From the NCBI RefSeq assembly GCF_026745355.1, contig NC_079209.1, positions 10,031,555 through 10,095,554 on the forward strand: a DNA stretch of 64,000 bases, written 5' to 3'. This document shows positions 23,688-34,737 of the stretch, piece after piece. Source of the stretch: Beta vulgaris subsp. vulgaris (lineage: Eukaryota; Streptophyta; Magnoliopsida; Caryophyllales; Amaranthaceae). A model generated the notes under the pieces. That model ran no database searches. It was not told the DNA's origin and saw nothing but the letters and a program-made list of their open reading frames with translations. The stretch's first letter is position 1. Each line of letters opens with the position of its first letter. Position numbers and translations under genes: made by a program.

Positions 23688-25078
23688 CTCCCTCCATCCC
23701 ACAATACTTTTTATACTTTTCTTTTTTATCTATCTTAAAATACTCTTTACACTTCTATTATGGGATATGACCCACTATTATTTTAATCATTATACTTTTT
23801 ACCTATTAGCAGGCCCGACTAAGTTACTGTGCAAGGTGAGCAACTGCACAGGGCCCTCAAAATATAGGGGCCCAATTGTATATGTTGTTGGCCCAAAGTA
23901 AAATAAAAAAAAATAAAAAAATTAATGAGTAACGTTCCTTTTCACGCGTCTGTACTATGTGGTGTTGTCCTTTCTTCCAATTTCCAAAACACACTTAATG
24001 AAGATGGACCGATGGAGTGCCGTTTTATTCTCCAAAATATTCATTTTCAAGATACTGACTTTCTCTCTTCACTTTTTTTTACCCTCCAGTTTTTCACAGT
24101 CAATTGATTAACAATGGCATTTTTTCACAGTTCCATCACCTACTATTATAGTACCACCAAAGTTCCTTTTAACTTTATCATTCTTTGATTTTTTTCTCTT
24201 CTGTTTCTATCAATTATTTACCCATTAATTCCTTTTTTCCAGATTCAATTTTTCGATATGTTCTAAATAGACAACAACATTGTGGTAATTTGTTAATATG
24301 GGCGTATGTATCATTCTTTGGTATAGATTTACATTTTTGCAATTTCTCCTTTTCTTGTTGTTTGTTTTAACAATGGCAATTTGTGCACCAATAATCTCGG
24401 ATGTTGTAGATTTTTTTAATGTTAATTTTGATTTGCAGAAACTTCGGGCTTTACAAGATGCTATTACAGCTTATGCAACCGCCAAAGAAGAGGTAATTTC
24501 ACAAATATGTTAATTTTAATTATTATTTTTGAAATATTTTGAATTTGATTTTGACATTTATATCACAAAAATATGTAAATACACCTTAAATGATGTTTTC
24601 TTTCTTCTTCACTTGTAGAGATTATACTTTGTGCGCTCTTGTTCTCTTGTAGTGAGATTATTAAGTCATATAAGTTGAATTTTGTATTAGATAGTATATT
24701 ATTGAATTTCGTTCGGAAAGGAAACAACTTTTGTTAGTTGTATGGAATTTAACTTTTGATATTCATATTATGAGTCTTTTTTTTAAACTCTTTGAAGCCT
24801 CTTAATTTACTATAGCACAGGGCCCCTAAATTCTACGAGACGGCCTTGCCTATTAGCCAACACTTCTCCTCCAAATAAAATAATATCACTCTTATTACCT
24901 ACCAACTCTAACCATGGCTCACATTCTTTTTCCTTAAAATAAAATAATGCTACTTTTACTAACTACTAACTCCTACCACATCTACTTTCAATAAAATAAC
25001 AAATGATAACCAACAACAATTTATCATCTAAAATTACGTGTCTTGATAAGTGTCAAGAATATTCGGTGACTAAGGGAG
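23688..25078. mobile_element. Stowaway MITE split by a hAT element
   Basis: TA-flanked ends CTCCCTCCATCCCACAATAC and, inverted, CTCCCTTAGTCACCGAATAT. Without the hAT insertion it is about 344 bp. It lies within the 3' part of the LINE. Confidence 0.78.
23810..24848. mobile_element. hAT element with 8-bp target duplication
   Basis: CCTATTAG is duplicated exactly (23802-23809 and 24849-24856). The ends are CAGGCCCGAC and, inverted, CAAGGCCGTC, with CACAGGGCCC just inside both sides. The 1039-bp interior has short frames, for example KLRALQDAITAYATAKEE near 24440-24495 followed by a GT donor-like site, which may be a decayed exon. No catalytic transposase domain is recognised. Confidence 0.85.
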
Positions 25079-25105
25079 TATGTGAACAAAAGAAGGGGGA
25101 TGATA

Positions 25106-25627
25106 AACCTCTTTTTGCTAGATGTTTACAAACATCTAACATCTATGTAGCAGCATATAAGTAGCACACATGTCACGATATTGTTTGTCCAAAACAAATT
25201 ATTTTTTGCAATTTTTAAACTTGTATATCTCAAAAAATATATATATATTTTTTTTTAAAAATACCAATATTCACATATTTTTATTCTCTACAAATAGACA
25301 TCCATTTTGATATAATTTCATCATATTTTTATTTTACTCTTTTGTATCTCTTATTTAGATATGCAAAAAAAATAAAATACAAACACTATCTATTTATACA
25401 CAAACACTATTTTTAGTTGCATAAACACTAGTTATATTTACACGAACACTAGTTGTAGTAGAATGAACACTATATATTAGCATCGGAATTTTCGAGATCA
25501 CTTTTTTGTTTAACTGACAGTGTCCAATTTTCGAGATTACTTTTTTGTTTGACTAACAACTTTTTTTCATATACATTGACAATTTTACCCCTATTAGATG
25601 TTTGTAAACATCTAGCAAAAAGAGGTT
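25106..25627. mobile_element. MITE with perfect 34-bp terminal inverted repeats
   Basis: The first 34 bp (25106-25139) and last 34 bp (25594-25627) are exact reverse complements, starting AACCTCTTTTTGCTAGATG. TA lies on both sides. Each TIR contains its own palindrome (AGATGTTTACAAACATCT). The 522-bp interior is AT-rich and non-coding. A Tc1/mariner-like TA target is the simplest reading, but the ends are not Stowaway-like. Confidence 0.85.
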
Positions 25628-25869
25628 TATAATTTCATATTGGTAAAAGTATTAGTATGGGTTGGATTTGTTATAAAAAGAGTATAGCTTGGAAGATGGG
25701 TAACATAAGGTCTATAAATCCTTTATCCTTGGGGTGATATTTGGCTAGGGGAAGATAACCTGAGATCACAAATCCATGATCCTCCCCAAAGAAATGAAGT
25801 TGTTTTAACTTTTGAGTGTTGACATTATTAATGATCAAAACATAGGTAATGTAATTTCCTTAACTTACA

Positions 25870-26350
25870 CCTCAAATCTTGGATAGAATTAACTCTATCA
25901 ACTTCTCCCAAAAGGATGATTACTACTTCTCTTTATGGACTAAACATCAATCGTTCGATTCCAAAAGAGCTATGAACTCCATTGTCCAAACTAATATAAA
26001 TGAGGATTCCTGGGATTGGATATGGGAAGCTCCGGGGAATCAAAAAATGTTTTTTCCGTGGCAAATTATGGTGGGATAGAATGCTTTGCAACAAGAATAT
26101 AAATGTTATTAATAAAAATCATAATAAGCACTGCACTTTCTATCCTGATGTTATAGAAGATATGGGATACATTCTAAAATCTTGCCCGAGTGCTGAGAAA
26201 GTCTTGACAAAATCAAATCTAAACATAAATCAATGCCTCCCATTGACGCTTTGGCTTAAAAAGAACATTTCTCATTCATCTCAAGGTTTGGATTTTGTAC
26301 CCAAAATTGTGTTGTTCTTCTTCAATTCACCATTTGGGGTCCTTGGTTAA
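25870..26350 (+). pseudogene. LINE C-terminal fragment (zf-RVT region)
   Basis: Two overlapping frames carry the plant LINE tail: SWDWIWEAPGNQKMFFPW, then a shifted frame with FRGKLWWDRML, a CTFYPD part and GYILKSCPSAEK, matching the reverse-transcriptase zinc-binding region. A frameshift separates them near 26050. The LINE text resumes after the copia element at 31520. Confidence 0.7.
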
Positions 26351-26573
26351 GCCGCAATAACTGACTTTTTTGAAAACTCAACATCCCATCAGTCCTTCTC
26401 CTCAAAAACTCTACTTAGGCCGCTACCGAATGATTTTTCACCCAAAACCAAACTAAGGTGGATAAAGCTCCCAAGAAAATACCAGAACCTAGTGGTCTCC
26501 TCACACTCTAAACCAGCTAAAAAGGAATAGTCTGATTGTATGATGGTTGTTAAAGAAATAGACAGCAAGAACC

Positions 26574-26736
26574 TGAAAACATTTAGAGCAAGACATTAAT
26601 TTAATGATTGGCACAGACGTCAGAGAGAGAAATCCTCCTTGGGATTGCAGCATACTAGGTAGTGCTCACATACTGCTGCTGTAATATCAGTACTGATGTA
26701 CTATGAAGCAGTAAAGTAGTAGTGCCTACTTTAACA
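26574..26736 (-). repeat. Copia 3' LTR, internally deleted (163 bp)
   Basis: It starts TGTTAAAGTAGG after the polypurine tract and ends TGTTTTCA. Relative to the 5' LTR it lacks about 155 bp (counterpart about 31225-31380), including the TATA box. Confidence 0.92.
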
Positions 26737-26743
26737 CTCCCCC

Positions 26744-29700
26744 TCAAGCTGAGAGTGGAGAGGATTGTAAAACTCCCAGCTTGAATAGAAGGGACTGATG
26801 TTGTTCAGTTGTCAAGATTTTAGTGAGTACATCAGCTAACTGCTGTGCACTAGGGACATATGTAGGAAGAACATCTCCTGAACCAACTTGATCCCTGATG
26901 AAATGACAATCAATCCCTACATGCTTGGTCTTCTCATGGTGCACTGGGTTAGAAGCTATAGCTAATGCTGCCTGATTGTCACAGAAAATAGGTGTAGTGT
27001 CCAAATTTTTCAAGCCAAGATCTTTAAGTAGTTGTTTGATCCAAATGACTTCACACACAGTCATGGCAAGAGCCCTACATTCTGCTTCTGTTGTAGACCT
27101 AGCCACCACAGATTGCTTCTTAGATTTCCATGTGAGAGGTGAGTTTCCAAGCATGATACAAAAGCCAGTGGTAGATCTTCTTGTATTAGGACAACCCCCC
27201 CCCAGTCACTATCACCGTAAGCTTGAAGTTTTGCTGCAGATTGACTGGTTAGAAGAATGCCTTGTTCCTTGAACCAGCTAGGTATCTGAGTACCTTTTTG
27301 CAGCTTGATAGTGCACTGTATGGGAGCATGCATGAATTGACTTAAGACATGCACAATGTATGCAATGTCTGGTCTTGTGATGGTCAGGTAGATAAGCTTC
27401 CATATCAGCCTTTGATACAGTTCAGGATTAGGCAGTAAATCTCCTGAACTTGTAAGTAGCTTCACATGAGTGTCCATGGGTAATTTCAGGGGTCTGCAGT
27501 CCATTAGCCCATAATCTTCAAGTAGATCTGTAAATATTTTCTTTGAGATAAGAAAATACCTTGATCATTCCTATCAACTTCAATACCTAGGAAATATTTC
27601 AACTCACCTAGGTCTTTCATTTTGAATTCAGTGCTCAGAAACTGTTTTGCTTGAATGATACTTCTCATGTTGTTTCCAGTGAGTATAAGATCATCTACAT
27701 AAGCTAGGATAGCTGTAAATGTAGATCCTTCTTGCTTCACAAACAGAGAGTAATCAGCATTAGATTGAGTAAATCCATTACTCTTCAATACAGTACTTAG
27801 CTTAGTAAACCACTGTCTGGGTGCTTGTTTAAGCCCATACAGTGATTTTAATAGCTTACATACCTTGAGCTTACTTTCAGTGGTAGTCACAGCTTCTCCT
27901 GGCTTATCAACATTAAATCTGAACCCTTGCTTTGTGTATCCTGGTGGCAACTTCATATACACAGTTTCTTCAAGTTCTCCATGCAAAAAGGCATTTTTCA
28001 CATCCATTTGATGTGTATGCCAGCCTTGAATAGCTGCAACAGCTAGTATTGACCTTACAGTAGTCAATTTTGCAACAGGTGCAAATGTTTCACCATAGTC
28101 CAGCCCATATTGTTGTCTATTCCCCAAAACAACAAGTCTAGACTTGTATCTCAGGTCTTGCCTTTGTGGATCAATTTTAGTTGTGTAGATCCATTTGCAA
28201 CCAATAGCATGCTTCCCTGTGGGTAACTCTGTAATTTCCCATGTGTTGTTGCTTTCTAGAGCCTCCAATTCTTCATTCATAGCTTTCAACCACTGCTTGT
28301 GTTTCACTGCTTCTTTAAAGAACTTGGGATCAGGTGCTGTCTCTATTGTACTTAGGAGTGATGTGTACTGCTTAGTGACTTGAATGTCAGTCACTTTTTG
28401 AACAAGATTTGCTCTCACTTCATAGTCATATGCCAAGTTGGAGCTTTGTGTTCTCTTCTGGATCTTCTTGGAGACACTGGCACATCAGTTTCCACATCCA
28501 CCATATCATATATTTCTGCATCACCATCACCCCTCTCAGTATTTTCTTGGTGTGCTTCATTCATTCACTTCACTCCATACAATGTTTTGTTTAGGAGCTC
28601 ACAAATGTCCACCTTCTTATGAGATGTAGTATGAAAGATGTGATAAGGATATATATTTTCATGAAACTTTACATCCCTACTCACAAATGATACTCCACTA
28701 ACAAGATTATGAAGCTTGTACCCCTTCTGAGTATTTGAGTATCCAATAAAGATACAAGGTATACCTCTTGCACCAAACTTATCTTTTCTTCTATCAGGAT
28801 TGTATGCCATAGCTAAGCAACCAAAGCATTTCATCATGCTGTAATTTGGTTTCTTTCCATAACACTTCATAAGGGCTCTTTCCCTGATGAACTGAACTGG
28901 GCAACCTGTTAGTAATATAGGTTGCTGTCATCACACAGTCACCCCAGAAATGAAGTGGAAGACCACTCTGAAACCTTATGGCCCTTGCCATTTCAAGAAC
29001 ATTTCTGTGTCTCCTCTCTACTCTGCCATTTTGCTGTGGCCTATCAGGACATGATGTTTGGTGAATTATCCCAAGCTTCTCAAAGTATGGCCTACACTTA
29101 CTATCATCAAATTCTAAAGCATTATCTGATCTTATGACCTTTATGCTCTTCCAAACTGTGTCCTTGACATAGTGACAAAATTTTCCAAGGCACCAAAGGA
29201 TTTCAGTAGATGCACCCATGTTAGTCTTGAGTAGTCATCTACCAAAGTGAGAAAATACCTATATTTTTCCTTATAGTTCACTTTGTAAGGCCCCCAGGTA
29301 TCCATGTGTACCATTTCTAACAATCCTCCTGCCCTTGACTCACTCCTTTTAAAAGGCAACTTTGTGAATTTTGCCGAAGGACATGTAATACAAACATCCT
29401 GACATCCACCCTTCACATCAATAGAATCTATCATAGCAAGTTTCTTCATTGGAGCATGCCCCAATCTATGATGCCACAATGTTTCTTTGTTCAACTTTGG
29501 TACATCACTGTACACTAGGAAATTCAGTGTAATTTTGTGCATTCATAGCCACCCTTTTCTTGTTTCTTTGAATGACACTACTGGTCTCCTCTTTAATTCT
29601 ATAAAGAGTTTTCTCAACTGGTTCATTTATCAGATAGTAAAGACCATTAGCACTTTTTCCTACACCTTTTATTTCTTCATTCACACAGTCAATGATCAGA

Positions 29701-31082
29701 CGATATTCATCAAGAAATGTTGCCTTATATTTTAGATCTTCACACAACTTGTTCACAGACAAAAGATTATGTTTAAAAGCAGGAATGTACAGAACATTTC
29801 TTAGCTTTATGTTGCTTTCTAATATCACAGTACCAGTATGAGTGACTTTAGAAGTCTGACCAGTGGGCAAATTGATCAATGAGTTATCTTTGCATGACAC
29901 AACATGTTTTAATATAGCAAAATTCCCAGTCATATGATCTGAGGCACCAGAATCCAGAATCCATGTATCCATGTTTACAGAATCAGCAAAGTAACATGAC
30001 ACATACCTGAGTAATGTATGTCCATCTCATCTTCAGTGTCTTCACCTTTAGATGGAGTAGGCAAGAGTCTGAGAAGCTGTTCAAGTTGTTGAGCAGTAAT
30101 GGTGGTGTTGTTACTTGAAACTGACATGTTGTCACTCTGATTTTGAACATTTGCTGCTACTTTCACACCAGATGGCTTCCCTTTACTCCATTTTTGCTGA
30201 CCATAATTATTCTTTCCCTTCCCTTTGTTGTATGGAAGTCCCTGAGTTCTGGCTTTGTTCTTGGGAAACCCTACTACAAACCAGCAACTTTCCTTTGTGT
30301 GTCCAGTTTTGCTACACACAGTGCATTGAGTAGTGGAAGGTGTGCTAGTAGAGGCTCCCCCTGTCCCTTTACTAAACATAGCCAATGTTTCTGTTTCTTT
30401 TTTCACTTGACTCAACAGCTCTCTCTGAGCTTCTTCTTGTTCTAGGAAGCTACATGCAGTTTCCACTGTAGGAAGAGGAGACATCATGAGGATGTTGCTT
30501 CTCTGAGTTCCATAGACTTCATCAAGTCCATTTAAAAACTGGAACAGCTTATGTTCATCTTGCTGTTGCTTCAACGAAGCTTGTTATCTCTGCTGTCACA
30601 GTAGTAATAGGAGGTAGAGTATTCAGAGAGTCCAATTCCTCCCAGTGACACTTCATCATAGTGTAATACTCACTCACCTGTTTACCTTGCTGTTTTGCTT
30701 CATATAATTCTTTGTTCAATTTGTATTTTCTTGATCCATTTGTGAGAGAGAATCTTTTCTCTAATTGCATCCATATCTGGTGTGCATTACTCACAAACAT
30801 TACAGACCTCTTAATGGATTCATTTACAGAACCCAGAATCCAAGAGATAATCATACTGTTACATGTATCCCAGGCTTCTCCTTTAACAGCATCTTTCTCA
30901 TCTCTTCTTACCACTCCTGTCACAAAACCTAGTTTTCTTTTTGATGCCAGACCAATTTCCATTGATCTCTTTCAAGATTTGTAGTTAGCAGACCCTTGTA
31001 GTTTTTCTATTATCAGAAAATTATTTCCATCTGATGGATGGAGATAAAGAGGACTAGTTACCTCTATAGTGGTATTAGTCAT
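26744..31082 (-). pseudogene. Copia gag-pol polyprotein, multiply broken
   Basis: The frame opens at ATG 31082-31080. Domains in order: gag core (to ~30400); a CX2CX4HX4C zinc knuckle (CTVCSKTGHTKESC, ~30290-30330); protease DSGASDHMT (~29955); integrase HHCC region (HRLGHAP, ~29470) and core (DDYSRLTWVHLL ~29220-29260, WGDCVMTATYITNRLP ~28920); reverse transcriptase with [11 protein letters not shown] (~27690); RNase H ([10 protein letters not shown], ~27080). The frame ends with TGA inside the polypurine tract. Breaks: a nonsense codon at 30974-30972 replacing a tryptophan; frameshifts near 30575, 30000, 29525, 29215, 28840, 28500 and 27540; and a frameshift at a run of nine C (27195-27203). 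It cannot make an active polyprotein. Confidence 0.92.
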
Positions 31083-31184
31083 GGCAGATTTTTTCTTTCT
31101 AGCTATTTTGAGAGTAGGTTAGATGTGTTTAGGGAAGATTTTTAACGAAAAAACATGAGAAATGTAGTGAAATTTCGAGCCTAA

Positions 31185-31196
31185 GCTCTGATACCA
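31185..31196 (-). other. Primer-binding site (initiator Met-tRNA type)
   Basis: TGGTATCAGAGC on the minus strand directly follows the 5' LTR. It is complementary to the 3' end of plant initiator methionine tRNA, the usual copia primer. Confidence 0.9.
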
Positions 31197-31514
31197 TGAA
31201 AACATTTAGAGCAAGACATTAATTTTCTTCACTACTTTCTCTCTTTCCTTCATTCAACTATGTTGCTGTAAACAGCTTACAACTTAGTCTTTTATAGACT
31301 AGAGAAAACCACATGAAGTTTCCTAGGAAAGTGCTGAAATAACGGCACGATTGCCAGCAACATGAAAGGACAAAAAAGCTAATGATTGGCACAGACGCCA
31401 GAGAGAGAAATCCTCCTTGGGATTGTAGCATACTAGATAGTGCTCACATACTGCTGCTGTAATATCACTACTGATGTACTATGAAGCAGTAAAGTAGTAG
31501 TGCCTACTTTAACG
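31197..31514 (-). repeat. Copia 5' LTR (full, 318 bp) with TATA box
   Basis: It runs on the minus strand from (mutated) CGTTAAAGTAGG to TGTTTTCA. TATAAAAG is present on the minus strand at 31296-31289, a good Pol II TATA box. It shares its outer parts with the 163-bp LTR at 26574-26736, with about five substitutions in the shared ~163 bp. Confidence 0.93.
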
Positions 31515-31519
31515 GAACC

Positions 31520-31730
31520 ATGTTAGAAATAATCTATCACACATTGTGAATATGTGCAGGGAGTTGCTCCAGTTACAATCATCCGCAAGAACTAAGATCA
31601 AACACAAAGGATGGGGAGGAAACAAGTTGGCGGATACTCTAGTGAAATCAGCAAAAGAAAAAAATCTAGAAGCCAACAAATTTTGCATTTCATATGACCC
31701 TCCCCCCAAATTGTATTAATGTTTACTTAA
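31520..31730 (+). pseudogene. LINE RNase H tail, downstream of the copia insertion
   Basis: The frame reads CRELLQLQSSARTKIKHK, GWGGNKLADTLVKSAKEKN and CISYDPPPN, the usual C-terminus of plant LINE ORF2 RNase H. It joins the sequence left of the copia element (about 26350-26568) once the copia and one GAACC are discounted. Confidence 0.7.
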
Positions 31731-31926
31731 TGGACAAGCAAAACTATGGAATCTATGGATCGGAAACAATGGAAATAATGAACTCACGGGTGCTTTGGGA
31801 TCTCCTATGGACTCAAACCATTTTGTATTAGGGAAAATAATTAATCTACCCACCGGGTAATATACCCACCACTAATAGAGAGTAATGGTGAGTGATAATA
31901 GTGAAATCCAACTCACATGATTAATA

Positions 31927-32495
31927 CCCCCCCGTCCTATAATATAGTGTTTGTTTCTTTTTTACACGGTCTCCAAGACGTAACTTTGACCTTTAATATC
32001 TTCAATTTCGTATTAATAAAATATACTTCATCCGTTTCAAAATAGATGCCACATTGTTATTAAAACGGACTCCTAGGCAAAATTTCCTAAGCATGTTTAA
32101 GTAGTATAAAGTGAGCTAGATTAATTGTAGTGGTCCCCATGTGAAAGGAGGGAAAATAAAAAAGTGTTGGGGACCACATATAAAGTGAAGTAGATTAGTG
32201 TACTTAAAACAAGTTAGTAAGGGTAAAATGGTAAAAGTATAACGCAAAAGTTACTTGAATAAGGAAAAAAAACATTGTTGCATCTATTTTGAAACACCCA
32301 AAAATAGACAATGTGGTATCTATTTTGAAACGGAGGAAGTAAAAAGTTGATATTATTAAACTACACATTGAGACGAATCTAACAAGATCCCACATGAATA
32401 TGTTTTTCTATATATATATATAAATAAGAATATTCAGTCAAAGATTTTAAAGTTTGACCCACCAAAAATGAAGTAGGCACATGGGACGGATGGAG
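31927..32495. mobile_element. Outer Stowaway MITE
   Basis: TA-flanked; ends CCCCCCCGTCCTATAATAT and, inverted, CTCCATCCGTCCCATGTGCC. The interior has GACCTTTAATATCTTCAATT as in many plant Stowaways, interrupted at 32026 by another Stowaway. Confidence 0.75.
32026..32339. mobile_element. Inner Stowaway MITE
   Basis: TA-flanked; ends CTTCATCCGTTTCAAAATAG and, inverted, CTTCCTCCGTTTCAAAATAG, with the match continuing through ATRCCACATTGT. The length is 314 bp. Confidence 0.88.
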
Positions 32496-32638
32496 TAACA
32501 TTTTAATGCTTCTATTAATAGTGGGTAGATGTAGCAATGTCCTTGTATTAGTTTCTATTAATTAATATATTATCCTTTCTACCAAAAAAAGGTGTTAGCC
32601 ACAAGCTAAGGCATTATGTTAGTATATCTACCTTCTAA

Positions 32639-33690
32639 GGGTGCGTTCTGCTCAACTTAAAAAATTAAGTTTCAGGTCCAATAAGTTCAGATAAGTTCAA
32701 ATAAGTTCAGATAAGTTGTAATAAGGTCTAATAAGGGCAATAAGTTCCAATAAGGTCTAATAAGGTCCAATAAGTTCCAATCAGGTGCAATAAGTTCCAA
32801 TCAGGTCTAATAAGATCCAATAAGTTCCAATCAGGTCTAATAAGGTCCAAATAGTCAATGTTCAATAAACATTTGTATTATTGTCCATTATTTTGTTATT
32901 CATAATTTCATATCACTATTAGCTGATTATGTTATTATTAGAATTATAATTAAAGTACCACAATGATTATATAATATTATACTTGTATTAGTGTCTATTA
33001 TTTTTTCTCTTTCTTTTTGTTTTCTTTTTATCTTCTAGTACATTCACATAAATGAAAGGAGAAGAAAGGAGAAGAAATGAAGGAAGGAGTTAATGCTATC
33101 TACTTACCTTCACATTAATGAAAGCGAAGTGAGAATTTTTTATATGTGCCAATTTTAACTTGTTAGCAATAAATGTTAATTAATTTTTGATTTTTTACTA
33201 GTGTTTTATAACATCAAAACAAGACTATTAGATATATTAGTGGTGAAAGTTATGTATAGGCAAATATATAAATAGTAAATTTTTTGTTAAATTAATTATC
33301 ATAAGAGATAATTAATAATCATTATTTGTTAAAGGACGAATTATAATAATTATTACTCCATAAAAAATTTTGAGGGGTAGTATTTACGTTAGTGGTAATA
33401 TTTATGTTATTCATGGTCAATTTTTTTGTCTAATAAGGTCAAATAATTTCAATCAGGTCCAATAAGGTCTAATAAGTTTCAATCAGGGCCAATAAGGTCT
33501 AATAAGTTTCAATAAGGTCAATAATTCCAATAAGGTCCAATAAGTTCCAATCAGGTTCAATCAGGTCCAATAAGTTGAATCAGGTCCAATCAGGTTTAAT
33601 AAGTTCCAATAAGTTCAGTTCAGGTTCAATAAGTTCAGTTCAGATAAGGTCCAATAAGTTCAGGGTCAATAAGTTGAATAAAACGCACCC
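32639..33690. mobile_element. Tourist/PIF-like element built of AATAAGGTCC repeats
   Basis: TAA is duplicated on both sides (32636-32638, 33691-33693). The ends are GGGTGCGTTCTGCTCAACTT and, inverted, GGGTGCGTTTTATTCAACTT. Both arms consist of dozens of short degenerate units such as AATAAGGTCC, AATAAGTTCC and AATCAGGTCT. The middle (~32880-33410) is unique and AT-rich. The 149-bp element at 13474 is a small relative. Confidence 0.8.
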
Positions 33691-33934
33691 TAAATTAATG
33701 CACTTGAGTAGGAGTGCTCATAAGATGGAGAGTTAACTGTTAGTTTAGGAACTTAATTATTATGGACATGTTACACAACAAGTATAAAAATGATTAAATA
33801 TCCTTGTTTATTAAGGGGTTCTAATTATTTAATTTCAGATTATGTACAAAACTATTAGAGATGAATAATTTTATTTGAGATTTTTTCCAGGGATCGTCAA
33901 GGAATTTACCTTAGTAACTTAATCAATTATCTCT

Positions 33935-33944
33935 ATATAAATAC
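33935..33944 (+). promoter_or_regulatory. TATA box candidate for the small gene at 34738
   Basis: TATATAAATA lies in CTCTATATAAATACTTAG. It would start transcription near 33970 and give a ~440-nt first leader exon, containing an 85-codon upstream frame (34072-34329), that ends at the donor at 34409/34410. The assignment is positional only. Confidence 0.4.
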
Positions 33945-34737
33945 TTAGTTCAATATTCATGTGTGTGATGTAGCTTATTAAGGACAAAAAATTAGTTAAA
34001 CATATAAATAGTTAAAATGGACTCGATCATCTTTTCAAACATCTCAAGTAGTTTACTTGTTATAGACCAAGATGAAGAAAATTATTAGAAACTATATATT
34101 AGAAAAGGAGCCAATAATTGCAAGAGCTTCCAAATTAGGAAGAATGATTAATACCATTTATCTGACAACTAAGTGGAAGAAAAGATTAAAGGTAGTAGCA
34201 ACAACAACACTTTGCTTAACAAGAAGGAAAAGCTACCTAATGAGCAAAAGTAAGTTGCCTAGTCCATTAAAAAGAAGACTGAAAGCAGCTGCCAAAACCA
34301 CATGCTTAGACAAAGCAAGCTTCATATGAAACCTTACCTAAACTACATTAGTTTCTTGTTAACAGAGCAAGCACAAATCTAGCATCAACTGAAATCTCAA
34401 TTCATTAAGGTAAGTTCACAAATCATTTCTCTATTATATCATACACACATATATTTTTTTTTATTCTAGGAAAAAGAAAATTCACCCAGTAATTCAAAGT
34501 CTACTAGACTTTGACTAATTCGGGTGTAGGTTAGAAAATGCTCAATTGGAGTCAAAGCTCTCCCAACAAGTGTTGTTGCATTCTCAAGGGTCGAATTTCG
34601 AGAGCTCGAGTTTAGTACAAACAACCCTTTACCAACTGATCCGAGCACTTGTTGGTTACATGTAGGGTCTTGTATACTTTATTTTGCATCATCTAACTTA
34701 GTACTATTTGATTCATATATTTCATTTCTAGACAATT

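Larger units (their letters stand above)
26574..31514 (-). mobile_element. Complete but defective Ty1/copia retrotransposon
   Basis: GAACC is duplicated on both sides (26569-26573 and 31515-31519). On the minus strand the order is 5' LTR (31514-31197), primer-binding site TGGTATCAGAGC (31196-31185), gag, protease, integrase, reverse transcriptase, RNase H, polypurine tract TTGAGGGGGAG (26747-26737) and 3' LTR (26736-26574). This gene order, with integrase before reverse transcriptase, defines copia. The outermost base of the 5' LTR is mutated (CG instead of TG). It is inserted in the LINE's RNase H region. Confidence 0.95.
31832..32542. mobile_element. Mutator-type MITE with 9-bp target duplication
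   Basis: TTGTATTAG is duplicated exactly (31823-31831 and 32543-32551). The ends are GGAAAATAATTAATCTACCC and, inverted, GGACATTGCTACATCTACCC. A 9-bp duplication points to Mutator-like elements. It is inserted in the LINE 3' untranslated region and contains two nested Stowaways. Confidence 0.78.
18700..32591 (+). mobile_element. LINE (non-LTR retrotransposon) expanded to ~13.9 kb by nested insertions
   Basis: The pieces lie in the right order on one strand: an ORF1 start (18732), a DUF4283-like and zinc-knuckle part (21040-21626), an APE endonuclease (21848-22606), the tail of the reverse transcriptase region (about 23505-23685), a zf-RVT region (25870-26300), an RNase H tail (31520-31720) and a 3' untranslated region ending in AAAAAAA (about 32584-32590). 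A solo LTR, a CACTA end, a Stowaway with a hAT, a MITE, a copia element and a Mutator-type MITE interrupt it. Most of the reverse transcriptase core is missing around the CACTA piece, so the element is dead. The 5' boundary is approximate. Confidence 0.8.

Noticed and set aside
32639..33690. Satellite or CRISPR-like array of AATAAGGT units
   Set aside because: Units are degenerate without unique spacers and are bounded by MITE ends with a TAA duplication.
34072..34329. 85-codon basic frame upstream of the small gene
   Set aside because: No recognised domain, low complexity; kept only as a possible upstream frame in the leader.
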